Of a stretch of 32,591 nt of DNA, positions 18,792-27,320 are shown one piece after another. The number at the start of each line of letters is the position of its first letter. Position 1 is the stretch's first letter. A program made the position numbers and the translations under genes. The notes under the pieces are model-generated. The model did no database searches. It was not told the DNA's origin and saw only the letters and a list, made by a program, of their open reading frames with translations. Source of the DNA: Streptomyces sp. man185 (GTDB lineage: Bacteria > Actinomycetota > Actinomycetes > Streptomycetales > Streptomycetaceae); assembly GCA_002551355.1 (NCBI GenBank), contig NTHE01000080.1, positions 1 through 32,591 on the forward strand, given 5' to 3'.

Positions 18792-18835
18792 TTGCTCCTC
18801 GCGCGGCCCAGGATCTAGGGTGAATGCGCTTTCAC
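18792..18835 (+). promoter_or_regulatory. promoter and operator of the LacI-family gene
   Basis: TTGCTC (18792-18797), 18 bases, then TAGGGT (18816-18821) matches the Streptomyces vegetative consensus well. The 16-bp near-palindrome GTGAATGCGCTTTCAC (18820-18835), with a central CG step and one mismatched pair, overlaps the -10 and the expected start of transcription. This is the form of a LacI-family operator and suggests autorepression. The gap from 18440 to 18938 otherwise holds the heptamer array and no gene that I can support. Confidence 0.6.
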
Positions 18836-18938
18836 GAGCCTCGTGATCGCGTCGCCCGGCGAGCAGACCGCCGGCCCGGTACCAGCCCCGCGCCGCCGGA
18901 CGCGGAGCTGCGGAAGAAGCGGACGGACGGTGGGTCGA

Positions 18939-20009
18939 GTGAGCGCCCCCACGGTGTACGACGTCGCCGAGCGGTCGGGCGTCTCGATCGCCACGGTCTC
19001 CCGGGTCTACCGGAACCCCGATTCCGTACGCGCCCAGACCCGCGAGAAGGTCATGGAGGCGGCCCGCGAGCTGGGGTACGTGCCGAGCGGCAGCGCCCGG
19101 GGCCTGGCCAGCCGGACGACGGGCGTGCTCGGGCTGTGCTTCCCGGACTTCGCGGACCAGGACGCCGAGACCGCCGCGGCCGCGAGCGACGCGGACGACG
19201 ACCAGGCCGTCATGCTCTACTCCGACCAGATCATCCGGGGCATGGAACGGGCGGCCCGGCGGCACGGCTACGCCCTGCTGATCGCCGCCTCGCTGGACGG
19301 CGGACCGGAGAGCCTGGTGGCGAAGGTCGCCGGGCGGGTCGACGGATTCGCCGTACTGGCGCGGACCGTGCCGACCGCGGACCTGGAAGTGATATCGCGC
19401 CGCCTGCCCGTGGTGATGCTCGCCGGGCCGCGCGAGATCGACCACCTGGACCACATCGTGGTGGCCAACACCGAGGGCGAACGCGAACTGACCCGCCATC
19501 TGATCGAGGACCACGGGCTGCGCCGGCTGGCGTTCATCGGCGGCGAGGAGAACTCGCCGGACGCGCAGGCCCGGTTCCGGGGCTTCCAGGAGGCATGCCG
19601 GGACGCGGGCCTTCCGGTGCCCTCCCGGCCGGAACTGCGCGCCGGGATGATGACGCAGGCCGAGGGCGCGCTGGCGGCGGGGGCCCTGCTGGACCGGTCG
19701 GAGGGTACGGGGGTGGAGCGGCCGGAGGCGATGCTGTTCGCCAACGACCAGATGGCGGTCGGCGCGCTCCAGGCCCTGGAGCGGCGCGGGGTGCGGGTGC
19801 CCGAGGACATCGCCGTGACCGGGTTCGACGGGATCCCGCTGAGCCGGATCGTCCGCCCGCCCCTGACAACCGTCCGCCAGCCGATCCGGCAGCTGGGCGA
19901 GGAGGCGGTGGAGCTGCTGGTGCAGCGACTGGCCGACCCGGGCCGCGCCCCGGTCTCGCTGGAGCTGCCGGTCTCGGTGACGCGCCGGGCGAGCTGCGGC
20001 TGCGGCTGA
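18939..20009 (+). CDS. LacI-family transcriptional repressor
   Basis: DNA-binding sugar-responsive regulator of about 356 residues. The N-terminal helix-turn-helix is VYDVAERSGVSIATVSRVYR (from about residue 6). The hinge helix GSARGLAS contains the Leu that inserts at the central CG step of LacI-type operators. A periplasmic-binding-protein-like effector domain follows, with motifs such as VDGFAVLAR, FANDQMAVGAL and ITVTGFDGIP-like AVTGFDGIPLSR, and the common end TRRASCGCG. The start is uncertain: GTG 18939 is used, GTG 18930 is nearly as good, and the frame is open to 18843. A near-palindrome overlaps its promoter and related sites lie at 20063 and 22648, so it probably represses itself and the sugar operon. 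Confidence 0.92.
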   Translation: MSAPTVYDVAERSGVSIATVSRVYRNPDSVRAQTREKVMEAARELGYVPSGSARGLASRTTGVLGLCFPDFADQDAETAAAASDADDDQAVMLYSDQIIRGMERAARRHGYALLIAASLDGGPESLVAKVAGRVDGFAVLARTVPTADLEVISRRLPVVMLAGPREIDHLDHIVVANTEGERELTRHLIEDHGLRRLAFIGGEENSPDAQARFRGFQEACRDAGLPVPSRPELRAGMMTQAEGALAAGALLDRSEGTGVERPEAMLFANDQMAVGALQALERRGVRVPEDIAVTGFDGIPLSRIVRPPLTTVRQPIRQLGEEAVELLVQRLADPGRAPVSLELPVSVTRRASCGCG

Positions 20010-20062
20010 GCCGGGCCACACCCCGCTGCCGAGCCGTCGACACATCGACCGGTTCGGGCACT

Positions 20063-20076
20063 TTTATGCGCATAAA
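20063..20076. promoter_or_regulatory. perfect LacI-type palindrome before the phosphatase gene
   Basis: TTTATGCGCATAAA is a perfect 14-bp palindrome with a central CG step, in the 145-base gap between the lacI-type gene and the phosphatase gene. It shares ATGCGC with the sites at 18820 and 22648. TCGACA at 20037-20042 could be a -35, which would put the palindrome on the -10. It has no loop, so it is a poor terminator. Confidence 0.55.
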
Positions 20077-20154
20077 GCAGTCGGATTTCTCGGACGAGGT
20101 ACTGAGCCGGGGCTGGGAGGGCAGAAGCACCTCCTGACCGAGGAGGCTGTGGTG

Positions 20155-21342
20155 GTGAGTGATCGTATGGGGCTGGCTGCCGTTCTGACGGCCGCGGAGG
20201 ATGCCGCGCCGGTGAATTCGCTCGATGTCGTGGCGCGCGACCTGCGCACCCGGTTCGGTGCGCGATACGTGTCGTTCCTCTTCGTGGACGTGGTCGGAAA
20301 TCGCCTGCTGCGGGTCAACGACACCGCCGGCGTCTCCGAGGAGTACCGGACCCAGAGGGTTCCCCTGGCCGGCAGCGGCATCTATGACAAGGTGCTGCGT
20401 TCCCAGAAGCTGGTGCAGGTGGAGCAGGACGGGCAGGGTCAGCGCGTGCTCGCGCCCGTGTCCAACCGCGGTGACGCCATCGGCGTGCTGGAGCTGTTCC
20501 TCGAAGCCGTCGACGAGGACGTGCTGGCACAGGTCGAGGAGGCGGCGCAGGCACTGGCGTACATCATCGTCGCCGACCGCCGCTTCACCGACCTCTACCA
20601 CTGGGGCAACCGCACCACGCCGGTCAGCCTGGCGGCGGAGATCCAGCGCCAGCTCCTTCCCTCCGCCCCCTCCTGCGACGCGGCCGAGTTCGCCCTCGCC
20701 GGGGCCCTGGTGCCCGCCTCCGACATCGCCGGGGACACCTACGACTACAGCCTCGACACCAACGCCCTCCACCTGTCCGTCACCGACGCCATGGGCCACG
20801 ACGTCAACGCCTCCCTCATCGCCACCCTCGTCGTGAACGCGTCGCGCGGCGCCCGCCGTGCCGGAGCGGACCTCGCCGAACAGGCCAGCCGGATGCATCA
20901 AGCCCTCCTCGACCACGGGAACCACACCTTCGCCACCGGCCAGCTGCTCCGCATCGACCTGGACGGGAGCCGCGCCCAGCTCGTCAACGCCGGCCACCCC
21001 GGGCCGCTCCGGCTGCGCGACGGCTCGGTCGAGGAGATCGCCCCGCGGGTCGACATGCCCTTCGGCTTCCCCCAGCAGGGCTCCTACGGGATACAGGACC
21101 TCGATCTGCGCCCCGGCGACCGGCTCATGCTCTACACCGACGGCGTGCAGGAACGCGAAGCGGCGACGGTCGACCTGCCCGGGCTCCTGCTCCAGACCGC
21201 CGCCGAGCACCCGCGTGAGGTCGTCCGCACGATGGTGACCGCGGTCGCCGACGCTTACGGCGGCCACCCGCCCAAGGACGACGCCACCGTCCTGTGCCTG
21301 GACTGGCACGGCCCCCGGAGCGAGACCAGACCGGACGCCTGA
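20155..21342 (+). CDS. GAF-domain PP2C/SpoIIE-type serine phosphatase
   Basis: Predicted Mn/Mg-dependent phosphatase of the SpoIIE/RsbU class, which usually dephosphorylates anti-sigma-factor antagonists. Residues about 15-145 form a GAF-type sensor domain (YVSFLFVDVVGNRLLRV to VLELFLEAV). After a linker comes the catalytic domain with all metal-binding motifs: AGDTYD, TDAMGHD, YTDGVQER and KDDATVL. No transmembrane segment or STAS/HATPase domain is present. Three GTG codons in a row occur at 20149-20157. The third is chosen because it is 8 bases from AGGAGG; 20152 (5 bases) is also acceptable. It follows the lacI-type gene on the same strand. A palindrome of that regulator's apparent type lies 79 bases upstream of the start, suggesting carbohydrate control. 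Its partner protein is not in the window. Confidence 0.92.
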   Translation: MSDRMGLAAVLTAAEDAAPVNSLDVVARDLRTRFGARYVSFLFVDVVGNRLLRVNDTAGVSEEYRTQRVPLAGSGIYDKVLRSQKLVQVEQDGQGQRVLAPVSNRGDAIGVLELFLEAVDEDVLAQVEEAAQALAYIIVADRRFTDLYHWGNRTTPVSLAAEIQRQLLPSAPSCDAAEFALAGALVPASDIAGDTYDYSLDTNALHLSVTDAMGHDVNASLIATLVVNASRGARRAGADLAEQASRMHQALLDHGNHTFATGQLLRIDLDGSRAQLVNAGHPGPLRLRDGSVEEIAPRVDMPFGFPQQGSYGIQDLDLRPGDRLMLYTDGVQEREAATVDLPGLLLQTAAEHPREVVRTMVTAVADAYGGHPPKDDATVLCLDWHGPRSETRPDA

Positions 21343-21429
21343 GGCCGTAGCCGGGACGCAGCCCGGACGTGTGAACCCGGGGCCCGGGACGCGCCCCGGA
21401 CGCCTGAGCCCCGGGGAGCGGCCGGCCCC

Positions 21430-22443
21430 TCAGACCGCCGGGGCCAGCCGCTCCCCGAAGAACCGCGTCCGCCGCGCGTCCAGTTCCGCCGCCTCGGCCA
21501 CCATCCCCCGGTACGCGAAGTGCCCCGCCGTCAGCACCTGGAGCTCGCGCTCCCCGGCCAGCGCGTTGTGCACCGCGAACTGCCCCGGCGGCGGCACGGA
21601 CGGGTCGAACAGCGCGGCCGCGACCAGCGTGGGAAGCGTCAGCCGGGTCGCCGCCGTCGCCGCGTCGAAGTAGCGGAGTACGCCGGTGACCCCGGGGTGT
21701 TCGCGGTGATGCGCCCGGACCGCCTCCCCGCTCCCCGCACAGGGCAGGGTCAGGCGCAGCGGATGGTTGCCGAAGGTGGGGACCGTGAGCTGGGCCGCGC
21801 CGAAGCGGTCGTCCCAGGGCAGCGCGAGGGCCCCGAGCCCACCGCCGAAGCTCTCGCCGAGATAGCCGAGCCGGGGCCCGCCCGGGAGGCCGGCCGACGC
21901 CAACTGCGGTACGAGCGCGGTGAGGGCGGAGGCGGCGCACCACAGATCGGCCGCGCAGTCCCCGATGACGTACGTGTCGCGGGAGCCGATCCCGTGCAGG
22001 ACATGCTCGTCGGCCAGGTCCGGGATGTCCGCCACCCGGCCCCGCTCCCCCATGCCCCGTACGCACGGCAGGATCGCGGCGGCCCCGGGCAGCGGAGCCG
22101 GCAGGTCCCGGCCGGGCTCCCGGCGTCCGCCGTAGCCGTGCCCGACGACGAATCCGTACCGCACGGGGCCCTCCGCGGGCAGCGCGAGCCAGCCGCCGAG
22201 CCGGACGCCGCCCACGGAGGTGAAGGCGACGCCGTGGATCCGCACACCGTCGCGCTCCTCCTCCACCGGGCCGAGGACCGGCCGTGGGTCCACCGCGCGG
22301 GCCCGCGCGTAGCGGCCCCGCCAGAACGCGTCGAAGCCGTCGGGGGCGGTCGGGGCGGGGATGCCGAGAAGGGCGTCCGGCGCGTCGTACCCATAGGCCG
22401 GGTCGAACGGGAAGCCGTGGGAGAGCGCGACGGATGAGGCCAT
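21430..22443 (-). CDS. acetyl-esterase, CE7 family (acetylxylan esterase / cephalosporin-C deacetylase-like)
   Basis: Alpha/beta-hydrolase that removes acetyl groups from oligosaccharides or related small esters. It has 337 residues and no signal peptide, so it is cytosolic. The nucleophile is in GESFGG (S198), the oxyanion region is HGYGGRR (102-108), and the CE7 signature RGMGERG is at about 129. The acid is probably D280 in FDPSVPP and the base H308 in AGHFA. The start at 22443 (MASSVALSHGFPFDP) fits the family length. The frame is open to 22686 but that part is not family-like. It is convergent with the phosphatase gene and divergent from the sugar operon. The context suggests it deacetylates imported sugars, though the natural substrate is unknown. 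Confidence 0.88.
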   Translation of the reverse strand: MASSVALSHGFPFDPAYGYDAPDALLGIPAPTAPDGFDAFWRGRYARARAVDPRPVLGPVEEERDGVRIHGVAFTSVGGVRLGGWLALPAEGPVRYGFVVGHGYGGRREPGRDLPAPLPGAAAILPCVRGMGERGRVADIPDLADEHVLHGIGSRDTYVIGDCAADLWCAASALTALVPQLASAGLPGGPRLGYLGESFGGGLGALALPWDDRFGAAQLTVPTFGNHPLRLTLPCAGSGEAVRAHHREHPGVTGVLRYFDAATAATRLTLPTLVAAALFDPSVPPPGQFAVHNALAGERELQVLTAGHFAYRGMVAEAAELDARRTRFFGERLAPAV

Positions 22444-22616
22444 GCCGCGAGGGTAGACGCCGACTCTCCGGCGGGACTCCGCCCCCCGGCGCGACGAATC
22501 GGTCACATCACCTGTTGTTCCACAAACAGCGCGTTTACGGTTCAACGACAGGCGCCGGGACGCCGACAAGTCGCCGGGGTGTCGAGCACGTTGCACGAGT
22601 GTGACCCAGCGCCCTC

Positions 22617-22646
22617 TTGCGTATTCGCGAACGACTGGCGCAGAGT
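22617..22646 (+). promoter_or_regulatory. candidate promoter of the sugar transporter operon
   Basis: TTGCGT (22617-22622), 18 bases, then CAGAGT (22641-22646) resembles the vegetative consensus, with spacing like that proposed for the lacI-type gene. The expected transcription start falls inside the operator at 22648-22676. The hexamer matches are moderate. Confidence 0.4.
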
Positions 22647-22647
22647 G

Positions 22648-22676
22648 ATGTATGCGCTTACAGGCAGCGCATACAT
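22648..22676. promoter_or_regulatory. double LacI-type operator of the sugar transporter operon
   Basis: ATGTATGCGC (22648-22657) and its exact complement (22667-22676) form a 10-bp inverted repeat spaced by 9 bases. Each arm can also be read as one operator: TGTATGCGCTTACA (22649-22662, one mismatched pair) and, reversed, TGTATGCGCTGCC (22663-22675). Both carry the ATGCGC core found near the lacI-type gene. The site ends 37 bases before the lipoprotein start, a repressing position. Confidence 0.65.
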
Positions 22677-22713
22677 AGCGCAGCATCCGGATTGCTCAAG
22701 GAGGAGCCCTCCC

Positions 22714-23958
22714 ATGTCCCGCATCGCCAGAACCGCTCCCGCCGGCATAGCGCTCGCGCTCGCCGTGACCCTCTCCGCCTGCGGCTCCTCCGGCGGCGAC
22801 GTCGCGGCCGACGAGAAGCAGACACTCACCGTGTGGGCCATGGGGGCCGAGGGCGAGAAGCTCGCGGACGTGGCCGAGGTCTACGAGAAGGCCAACCCGA
22901 ACATCACCGTGAAGGTGACCCCGATCGGCTGGGACGTCGCCCATCAGAAGCTCGTCTCGGCAGCGGCGGCGGGCACCCTGCCCGACGTGGCGCAGATGGG
23001 CGGCAGCTACCTGGGCGAGTTCGCCGAACTGGGCGTGCTGGAGCCGGTGGACACCAAGGTCTTCGACAAGAAGGACTTCTTCCCGGCGGGCTGGGAGCAG
23101 GGCGAGGTGGACGGCACCGCCTACGGCGTGCCGTGGTACGTCGACACCCGGGTCCTCTACTACCGCACGGACCTGGCCGAGAAGGCGGGCGTGAGCGAGG
23201 CCCCGGCGAACTGGAAGGAACTCCAGGACCTGGCGACCGCGTACCAGAAGAAGGCCGGCACGAAGTGGGGGCTGTCCATCCAGCCCAGCGGTCTGGACAC
23301 CGTGCAGAACTTCTACTCCTTCCTGTACTCGGCGGGCGGCGAGATCGTCAACGAGCAGGGCGAGGCGGCCATCGACAGCTCGGAGGCGGTCAAGGCGCTG
23401 ACGGAGTACGGCAGTTACTTCGACAAGGGCCTCGCCAACAAGTCCGTCCAGCCCGGCTACGACGTGGTGAAGGACTTCGGCAACGGCCGGGTCCCGATGT
23501 TCTTCGGCGGCCCGTGGCACGTGACGCTGCTCGACGAGGGCCAGCCGCAGATCAAGGGCAAGTGGGCCATCGCGCCCGTTCCGGCGGACGCCTCCTCCAC
23601 CTCGATGGCCGGCGGCTCCTCGCTCGTCGTCTCCAAGGACAGCGAGCACAAGGCGGCAGCCACCGAGTTCATCCAGTACCTGACCGACACGAAGGGTCAG
23701 TCCGACTGGTACGAGCGGACGAAGGACCTGCCCGCCAACACCTCCGCATGGGAGTCCGGCGTCCTCGCCGACGACGCCGACCTGCAGACCTTCAAGAAGC
23801 AGATGGACACCGCCAAGTCCTCGCCGTCCCTGGCCAACTGGACCGAGATCACCGATCAGGTGGACCAGGCCATCGCCAAGGTGACCCAGGGCAAGGCTTC
23901 CGCCGAGGACGCGCTGAAGACCGCGCAGTCCGAGATCGAAAGCCTCGTGAAGCAGTAG
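22714..23958 (+). CDS. sugar-binding lipoprotein of a CUT1-type ABC importer
   Basis: Extracytoplasmic receptor for oligosaccharides, family-1 solute-binding protein, 414 residues. The signal peptide MSRIARTAPAGIALALAVTL leads to the lipobox LSAC (Cys 23). Typical features are LTVWAMGAEGEKLADVAEVY, TLPDVAQMGG, DGTAYGVPWYVDTRVLYYR and MFFGGPWHV. The start at 22714 is supported by AAGGAGGAG 7 bases upstream; the frame is open to 22579 but that lies in the operator region. It is the first gene of the operon, 2 bases ahead of the first permease. Tyr and Trp residues suit sugar stacking, but the ligand is not readable from sequence. Confidence 0.95.
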   Translation: MSRIARTAPAGIALALAVTLSACGSSGGDVAADEKQTLTVWAMGAEGEKLADVAEVYEKANPNITVKVTPIGWDVAHQKLVSAAAAGTLPDVAQMGGSYLGEFAELGVLEPVDTKVFDKKDFFPAGWEQGEVDGTAYGVPWYVDTRVLYYRTDLAEKAGVSEAPANWKELQDLATAYQKKAGTKWGLSIQPSGLDTVQNFYSFLYSAGGEIVNEQGEAAIDSSEAVKALTEYGSYFDKGLANKSVQPGYDVVKDFGNGRVPMFFGGPWHVTLLDEGQPQIKGKWAIAPVPADASSTSMAGGSSLVVSKDSEHKAAATEFIQYLTDTKGQSDWYERTKDLPANTSAWESGVLADDADLQTFKKQMDTAKSSPSLANWTEITDQVDQAIAKVTQGKASAEDALKTAQSEIESLVKQ

Positions 23959-23960
23959 CC

Positions 23961-24941
23961 ATGAGCACCTCGACCACCACGACCGAGAAGGCCGCACGGC
24001 CCGCGAAGGCAGGGGCGACGCCCTCCCCCGCCACCGCGGGCGGCCCCCGCCGCAAGCGGACGCTGGGTACGCAGAACGCGGCGGGCTGGCTGTTCTCCAC
24101 CCCGTTCCTCGTCCTGTTCGCCGTCTTCATGGCGTTCCCGATCCTCGCCACGCTGGCGATGAGCTTCACCGACTTCGGGCTGCGCAATGTGACGCGCCCG
24201 TGGGAGGCGGAGTTCATCGGCCTCGAGAACTACGTCGAGCTCTTCGGCGACGAGAAGTTCCTCACGTCCCTCTTCAACACGGGGTACTTCGTGGTCGTCG
24301 GCGTGCCGCTGACGATCGGGATCGGGCTGGTCGTCGCCGTCCTGCTGAACAACGGCATCGACCGGGCGCGGACCTTCTTCCGGGTCGGCTTCTACGCCCC
24401 GGTGGTCACCACCATCGTCGCGGTGGCCGTCGTCTGGCGGTTCGTGCTCGACCCGAGCGACGGGCTGATCGCCGGGCTCTTCTCCGAAGTCGGGTGGACC
24501 GCACCGGACTTCCTCGGCTCCGAGACGCTGGCGATGCCGTCGCTGATCGTGATGGCCGTCTGGCGGAACGTCGGAACGGTCATGGTGCTCTTCATCGCGG
24601 GCCTCCAGGCGATCCCCACCGAGGTGCGGGAGGCCGCGAAGCTCGACGGCGCGAGTGTCTGGCAGGAGTTCCGGGCCATCACCGTCCCCCTCCTGCGCCC
24701 GACGGTCCTCTACGCCACGGTGATCACGACGATCGGCTACCTCAACGTCTTCGAGGAGCCGTTCGTGATGACCCAGGGCGGCCCGTCCGACTCGACCCTC
24801 ACGGTCTCGCTGAACATGTACCGCGAAGGGTTCAACTTCTTCCACATGGGCTACGCGAGCGCGATGGCGTACGTCCTCTTCGTGGTGATCATGGGCATCA
24901 CGGTGCTCCAGCTCCGACTGCTGAAGGACAACACGAAATGA
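23961..24941 (+). CDS. sugar ABC transporter permease, MalF type
   Basis: Membrane channel subunit, 326 residues, with a Thr/Ala/Pro-rich cytoplasmic lead of about 35 residues. The first helix is near WLFSTPFLVLFAVFMAFPI, and the family block SLFNTGYFVVVGVPLTIGIG is present. The ATPase-coupling EAA loop reads EVREAAKLDGASVWQEFRAI. It starts 2 bases after the lipoprotein stop, and its TGA overlaps the next ATG (ATGA), so the genes are translationally coupled. No ATPase gene is in the operon. Streptomyces transporters of this class usually share the housekeeping ATPase MsiK. Confidence 0.94.
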   Translation: MSTSTTTTEKAARPAKAGATPSPATAGGPRRKRTLGTQNAAGWLFSTPFLVLFAVFMAFPILATLAMSFTDFGLRNVTRPWEAEFIGLENYVELFGDEKFLTSLFNTGYFVVVGVPLTIGIGLVVAVLLNNGIDRARTFFRVGFYAPVVTTIVAVAVVWRFVLDPSDGLIAGLFSEVGWTAPDFLGSETLAMPSLIVMAVWRNVGTVMVLFIAGLQAIPTEVREAAKLDGASVWQEFRAITVPLLRPTVLYATVITTIGYLNVFEEPFVMTQGGPSDSTLTVSLNMYREGFNFFHMGYASAMAYVLFVVIMGITVLQLRLLKDNTK

Positions 24942-25834
24942 GCGCCACCAGCAGCAAGGCACCGGTCGAGCCGCTGAAGTCCCGGGCCCGGAAGTCCCGG
25001 GCCCCGAAGAAGCGGAGCGCCTCGCGCCCCGTCGTCCACACGCTGCTCTCGCTCGGCCTGCTGGTCATGTCGGCGCCCTTCCTCTGGATGGGGCTCTCCG
25101 CCTTCAAGACGCAGAGCGAGCTGTCGGCCAGCCCGCCCGTGTGGATCCCGACCGAGTGGACCCTGACCAACTTCCGGCAGCTGCTCGACAAGCTGGACCT
25201 GCCGCTGTACTTCATGAACTCGGTGATCGTGGCGGTCCTGGTGACCGTCTCGAACCTGGTCTTCTGCTCGATGCTCGGCTACGCCCTGGCCAAGCTGAAC
25301 TTCGTCGGCCGCAACAAGATCTTCGGCCTGGTGCTGGGCGCGCTGATGGTGCCCGGCAACCTGATGCTGCTGCCCCTGTTCGTGCTGATGAGCAAGCTCC
25401 GGCTGATCGACAGCTACGCGGGTCTGGTGCTGCCCTTCGCCGCCGGGGCCTTCGGGGTCTTCCTGATGCGGCAGTTCATGCAGTCGATCCCGGACGAGCT
25501 GCTGGAAGCGGCGCGGATGGACGGCGCGAGCGAGTGGTACATCTTCTGGCGGATCGTGATGCCGCTGGTGAAGCCCGCCCTCGCGACGCTCTCGATCTTC
25601 ACGTTCCTGGGCTCCTGGAACAACTTCGTCTGGCCGCTGATCGCGACCAACGATCCTGAGAAGTACACCCTCCCGGTCGCCCTCGCGACCTTCGCCACCG
25701 ACCCCAACAAGGCGGGCGGCTCCAACGGGATGCTGATGGCCGGGGCCTTCCTGATCGTGCTGCCGGTGTTGATCGTCTTCATCGCGCTGCAACGGCACTT
25801 CACCCAGGGCATCGCCACGGCGGGCATGAAGTAA
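24938..25834 (+). CDS. sugar ABC transporter permease, MalG type
   Basis: Second channel subunit, 298 residues. A basic cytoplasmic lead (KSRARKSRAPKKRSASR) precedes the first helix. The family block is FMNSVIVAVLVTVSNLVFCS and the EAA loop is ELLEAARMDGASEWYIFWRI. The end RHFTQGIATAGMK is typical of MalG-type proteins. It is joined to the MalF-type gene by an ATGA overlap. A 99-base gap without a hairpin separates it from the GH1 gene, so read-through is expected. Confidence 0.94.
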   Translation: MSATSSKAPVEPLKSRARKSRAPKKRSASRPVVHTLLSLGLLVMSAPFLWMGLSAFKTQSELSASPPVWIPTEWTLTNFRQLLDKLDLPLYFMNSVIVAVLVTVSNLVFCSMLGYALAKLNFVGRNKIFGLVLGALMVPGNLMLLPLFVLMSKLRLIDSYAGLVLPFAAGAFGVFLMRQFMQSIPDELLEAARMDGASEWYIFWRIVMPLVKPALATLSIFTFLGSWNNFVWPLIATNDPEKYTLPVALATFATDPNKAGGSNGMLMAGAFLIVLPVLIVFIALQRHFTQGIATAGMK

Positions 25835-25933
25835 CGCCCCCGCCGAGGCACTTCACGTACAGAGACCGCGCCCCACCCCGTAGGAACCCCGGCGCGGCCA
25901 CACCCCACACCACCACCAGAAAGACATGTCGCG

Positions 25934-27160
25934 ATGACGAACACCCCTGCCCCGAACCAGCCGGCGACGGTTTCCGTCCCGTTCCCCGAGGGCTTCCTCT
26001 GGGGCGCGTCCACGGCCGCCCACCAGATCGAGGGCAACAACACCGACTGCGACTGGTGGGTCAAGGAGCACGCCGCCGGCACCCACATCGCGGAGCCGAG
26101 CCTGGACGCCTGCGACAGCTACCACCGCTGGCCCGAGGACATGGACCTGCTGGCCTCGCTCGGCTTCACCGACTACCGGTTCTCCATCGAGTGGGCCCGC
26201 ATCGAGCCGGTCGAGGGCTACTTCTCCCGCGCCCAACTCGCGCACTACCGCCGGATGGTGGAGGGCGCGATCGAGCGCGGTCTGCGCCCGATGGTGACGC
26301 TGCACCACTTCACCGTCCCGCAGTGGTTCGAGGCGCGCGGCGGCTGGACGGCCGAGGGCGCGGTGGAGCTGTTCGCCCGGTACGTGGCGGCGTGCGCCCC
26401 GGTGATCTCCGAGGGGGTCTCCCACGTCTGCACGATCAATGAGCCGAACATGATCGCCGTGATGGCGGGCCAGGCCAAGCGCGGCGACAACAGCTTCCCG
26501 CCCGCCGGCCTGCCGACCCCCGACGACGAGACGACCGAGGCCGTCATCGCCGCCCACCACGCGGCGGTGAAGGAGGTCCGGGCCCTGGACGCGGGCATCC
26601 AGGTCGGCTGGACCATCGCCAACCAGGTCTACCAGGCCCTCCCCGGCGCGGAGGACGTCACCGCCGCCTACCGCCACCCGCGCGAGGACGTCTTCATCGA
26701 GGCGGCACGCGGCGACGACTGGATCGGCGTGCAGTCCTACACCCGTACGCGGATCGGCCCCGACGGACCGATTCCGGCGGCCGACGACGTCGAGCGGACG
26801 CTGACGACGTGGGAGTACTACCCGGGCGCGGTCGGCGAGGCCCTGCGCCACACGGCCGAGGTGGTCGGGGACGTCCCGCTGATCGTCACGGAGAACGGCA
26901 TCGCGACCGCCGACGACAGCCGCCGGGTCGACTACTACACGGGCGCGCTGAACGAGGTCGCCTCGGCGCTGGAGGACGGCCTCGACATCCGGGGCTACCT
27001 GGCGTGGAGCGCGCTCGACAACTACGAGTGGGGTACGTACAAGGCCACGTTCGGCCTGATCGCGATCGACTGGGAGACCTTCGAGCGCACCCCGCGCGAC
27101 TCGGCGAAGTGGCTCGGCTCGCTCGGCCGCACGCGCGAACTCCCGCGCACGGCAGCGTGA
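25934..27160 (+). CDS. GH1 family beta-glycosidase
   Basis: Retaining glycoside hydrolase that releases sugars from beta-linked oligosaccharides. It has no signal peptide, so it acts in the cytosol on imported substrate. The family start FLWGASTAAHQIEGN, the acid/base E170 in TINEPN and the nucleophile E320 in VTENG are all present, as is the sugar-binding block YEWGTY near 365. At 408 residues it is shorter than the usual 440-480. The ribosome site is weak (GAAAG). A three-codon frame ATGTCGCGATGA (25926-25937) overlaps the start, which might couple translation or be chance. It follows the sugar permeases and ends before a tandem hairpin. The linkage preference cannot be read from sequence. 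Confidence 0.94.
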   Translation: MTNTPAPNQPATVSVPFPEGFLWGASTAAHQIEGNNTDCDWWVKEHAAGTHIAEPSLDACDSYHRWPEDMDLLASLGFTDYRFSIEWARIEPVEGYFSRAQLAHYRRMVEGAIERGLRPMVTLHHFTVPQWFEARGGWTAEGAVELFARYVAACAPVISEGVSHVCTINEPNMIAVMAGQAKRGDNSFPPAGLPTPDDETTEAVIAAHHAAVKEVRALDAGIQVGWTIANQVYQALPGAEDVTAAYRHPREDVFIEAARGDDWIGVQSYTRTRIGPDGPIPAADDVERTLTTWEYYPGAVGEALRHTAEVVGDVPLIVTENGIATADDSRRVDYYTGALNEVASALEDGLDIRGYLAWSALDNYEWGTYKATFGLIAIDWETFERTPRDSAKWLGSLGRTRELPRTAA

Positions 27161-27199
27161 TTCCGGTGTCTCCCGATACCGGGGGACGCCCCTGATACG

Positions 27200-27263
27200 G
27201 GGAGCCACCTGACGGCTCCCTCCGGCCCGGGAGCCGGCGGAACCTGACGACCGCCGGCTCCCG
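27200..27263 (+). terminator. tandem hairpins after the GH1 gene
   Basis: The first stem is GGGAGCC (27200-27206) with 27214-27220 and a 7-base loop. The second is a perfect 13-bp stem (27228-27240 with 27251-27263) and a 10-base loop. They begin 40 bases after the GH1 stop and lie before the Tat-exported hydrolase gene. They should reduce read-through into it, and I see no strong promoter between them and its start. Confidence 0.65.
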
Positions 27264-27320
27264 AGCCGTCCGCACGAGCACTGTTCCCCTCTCCCCCTTC
27301 TGCCACCAGGAGCCGGACCG

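Noticed and set aside
22527..22545. AAACAGCGCGTTT before the esterase gene as another LacI-type operator
   Set aside because: Only the outer bases pair and the ATGCGC core is absent, so the match is too weak.
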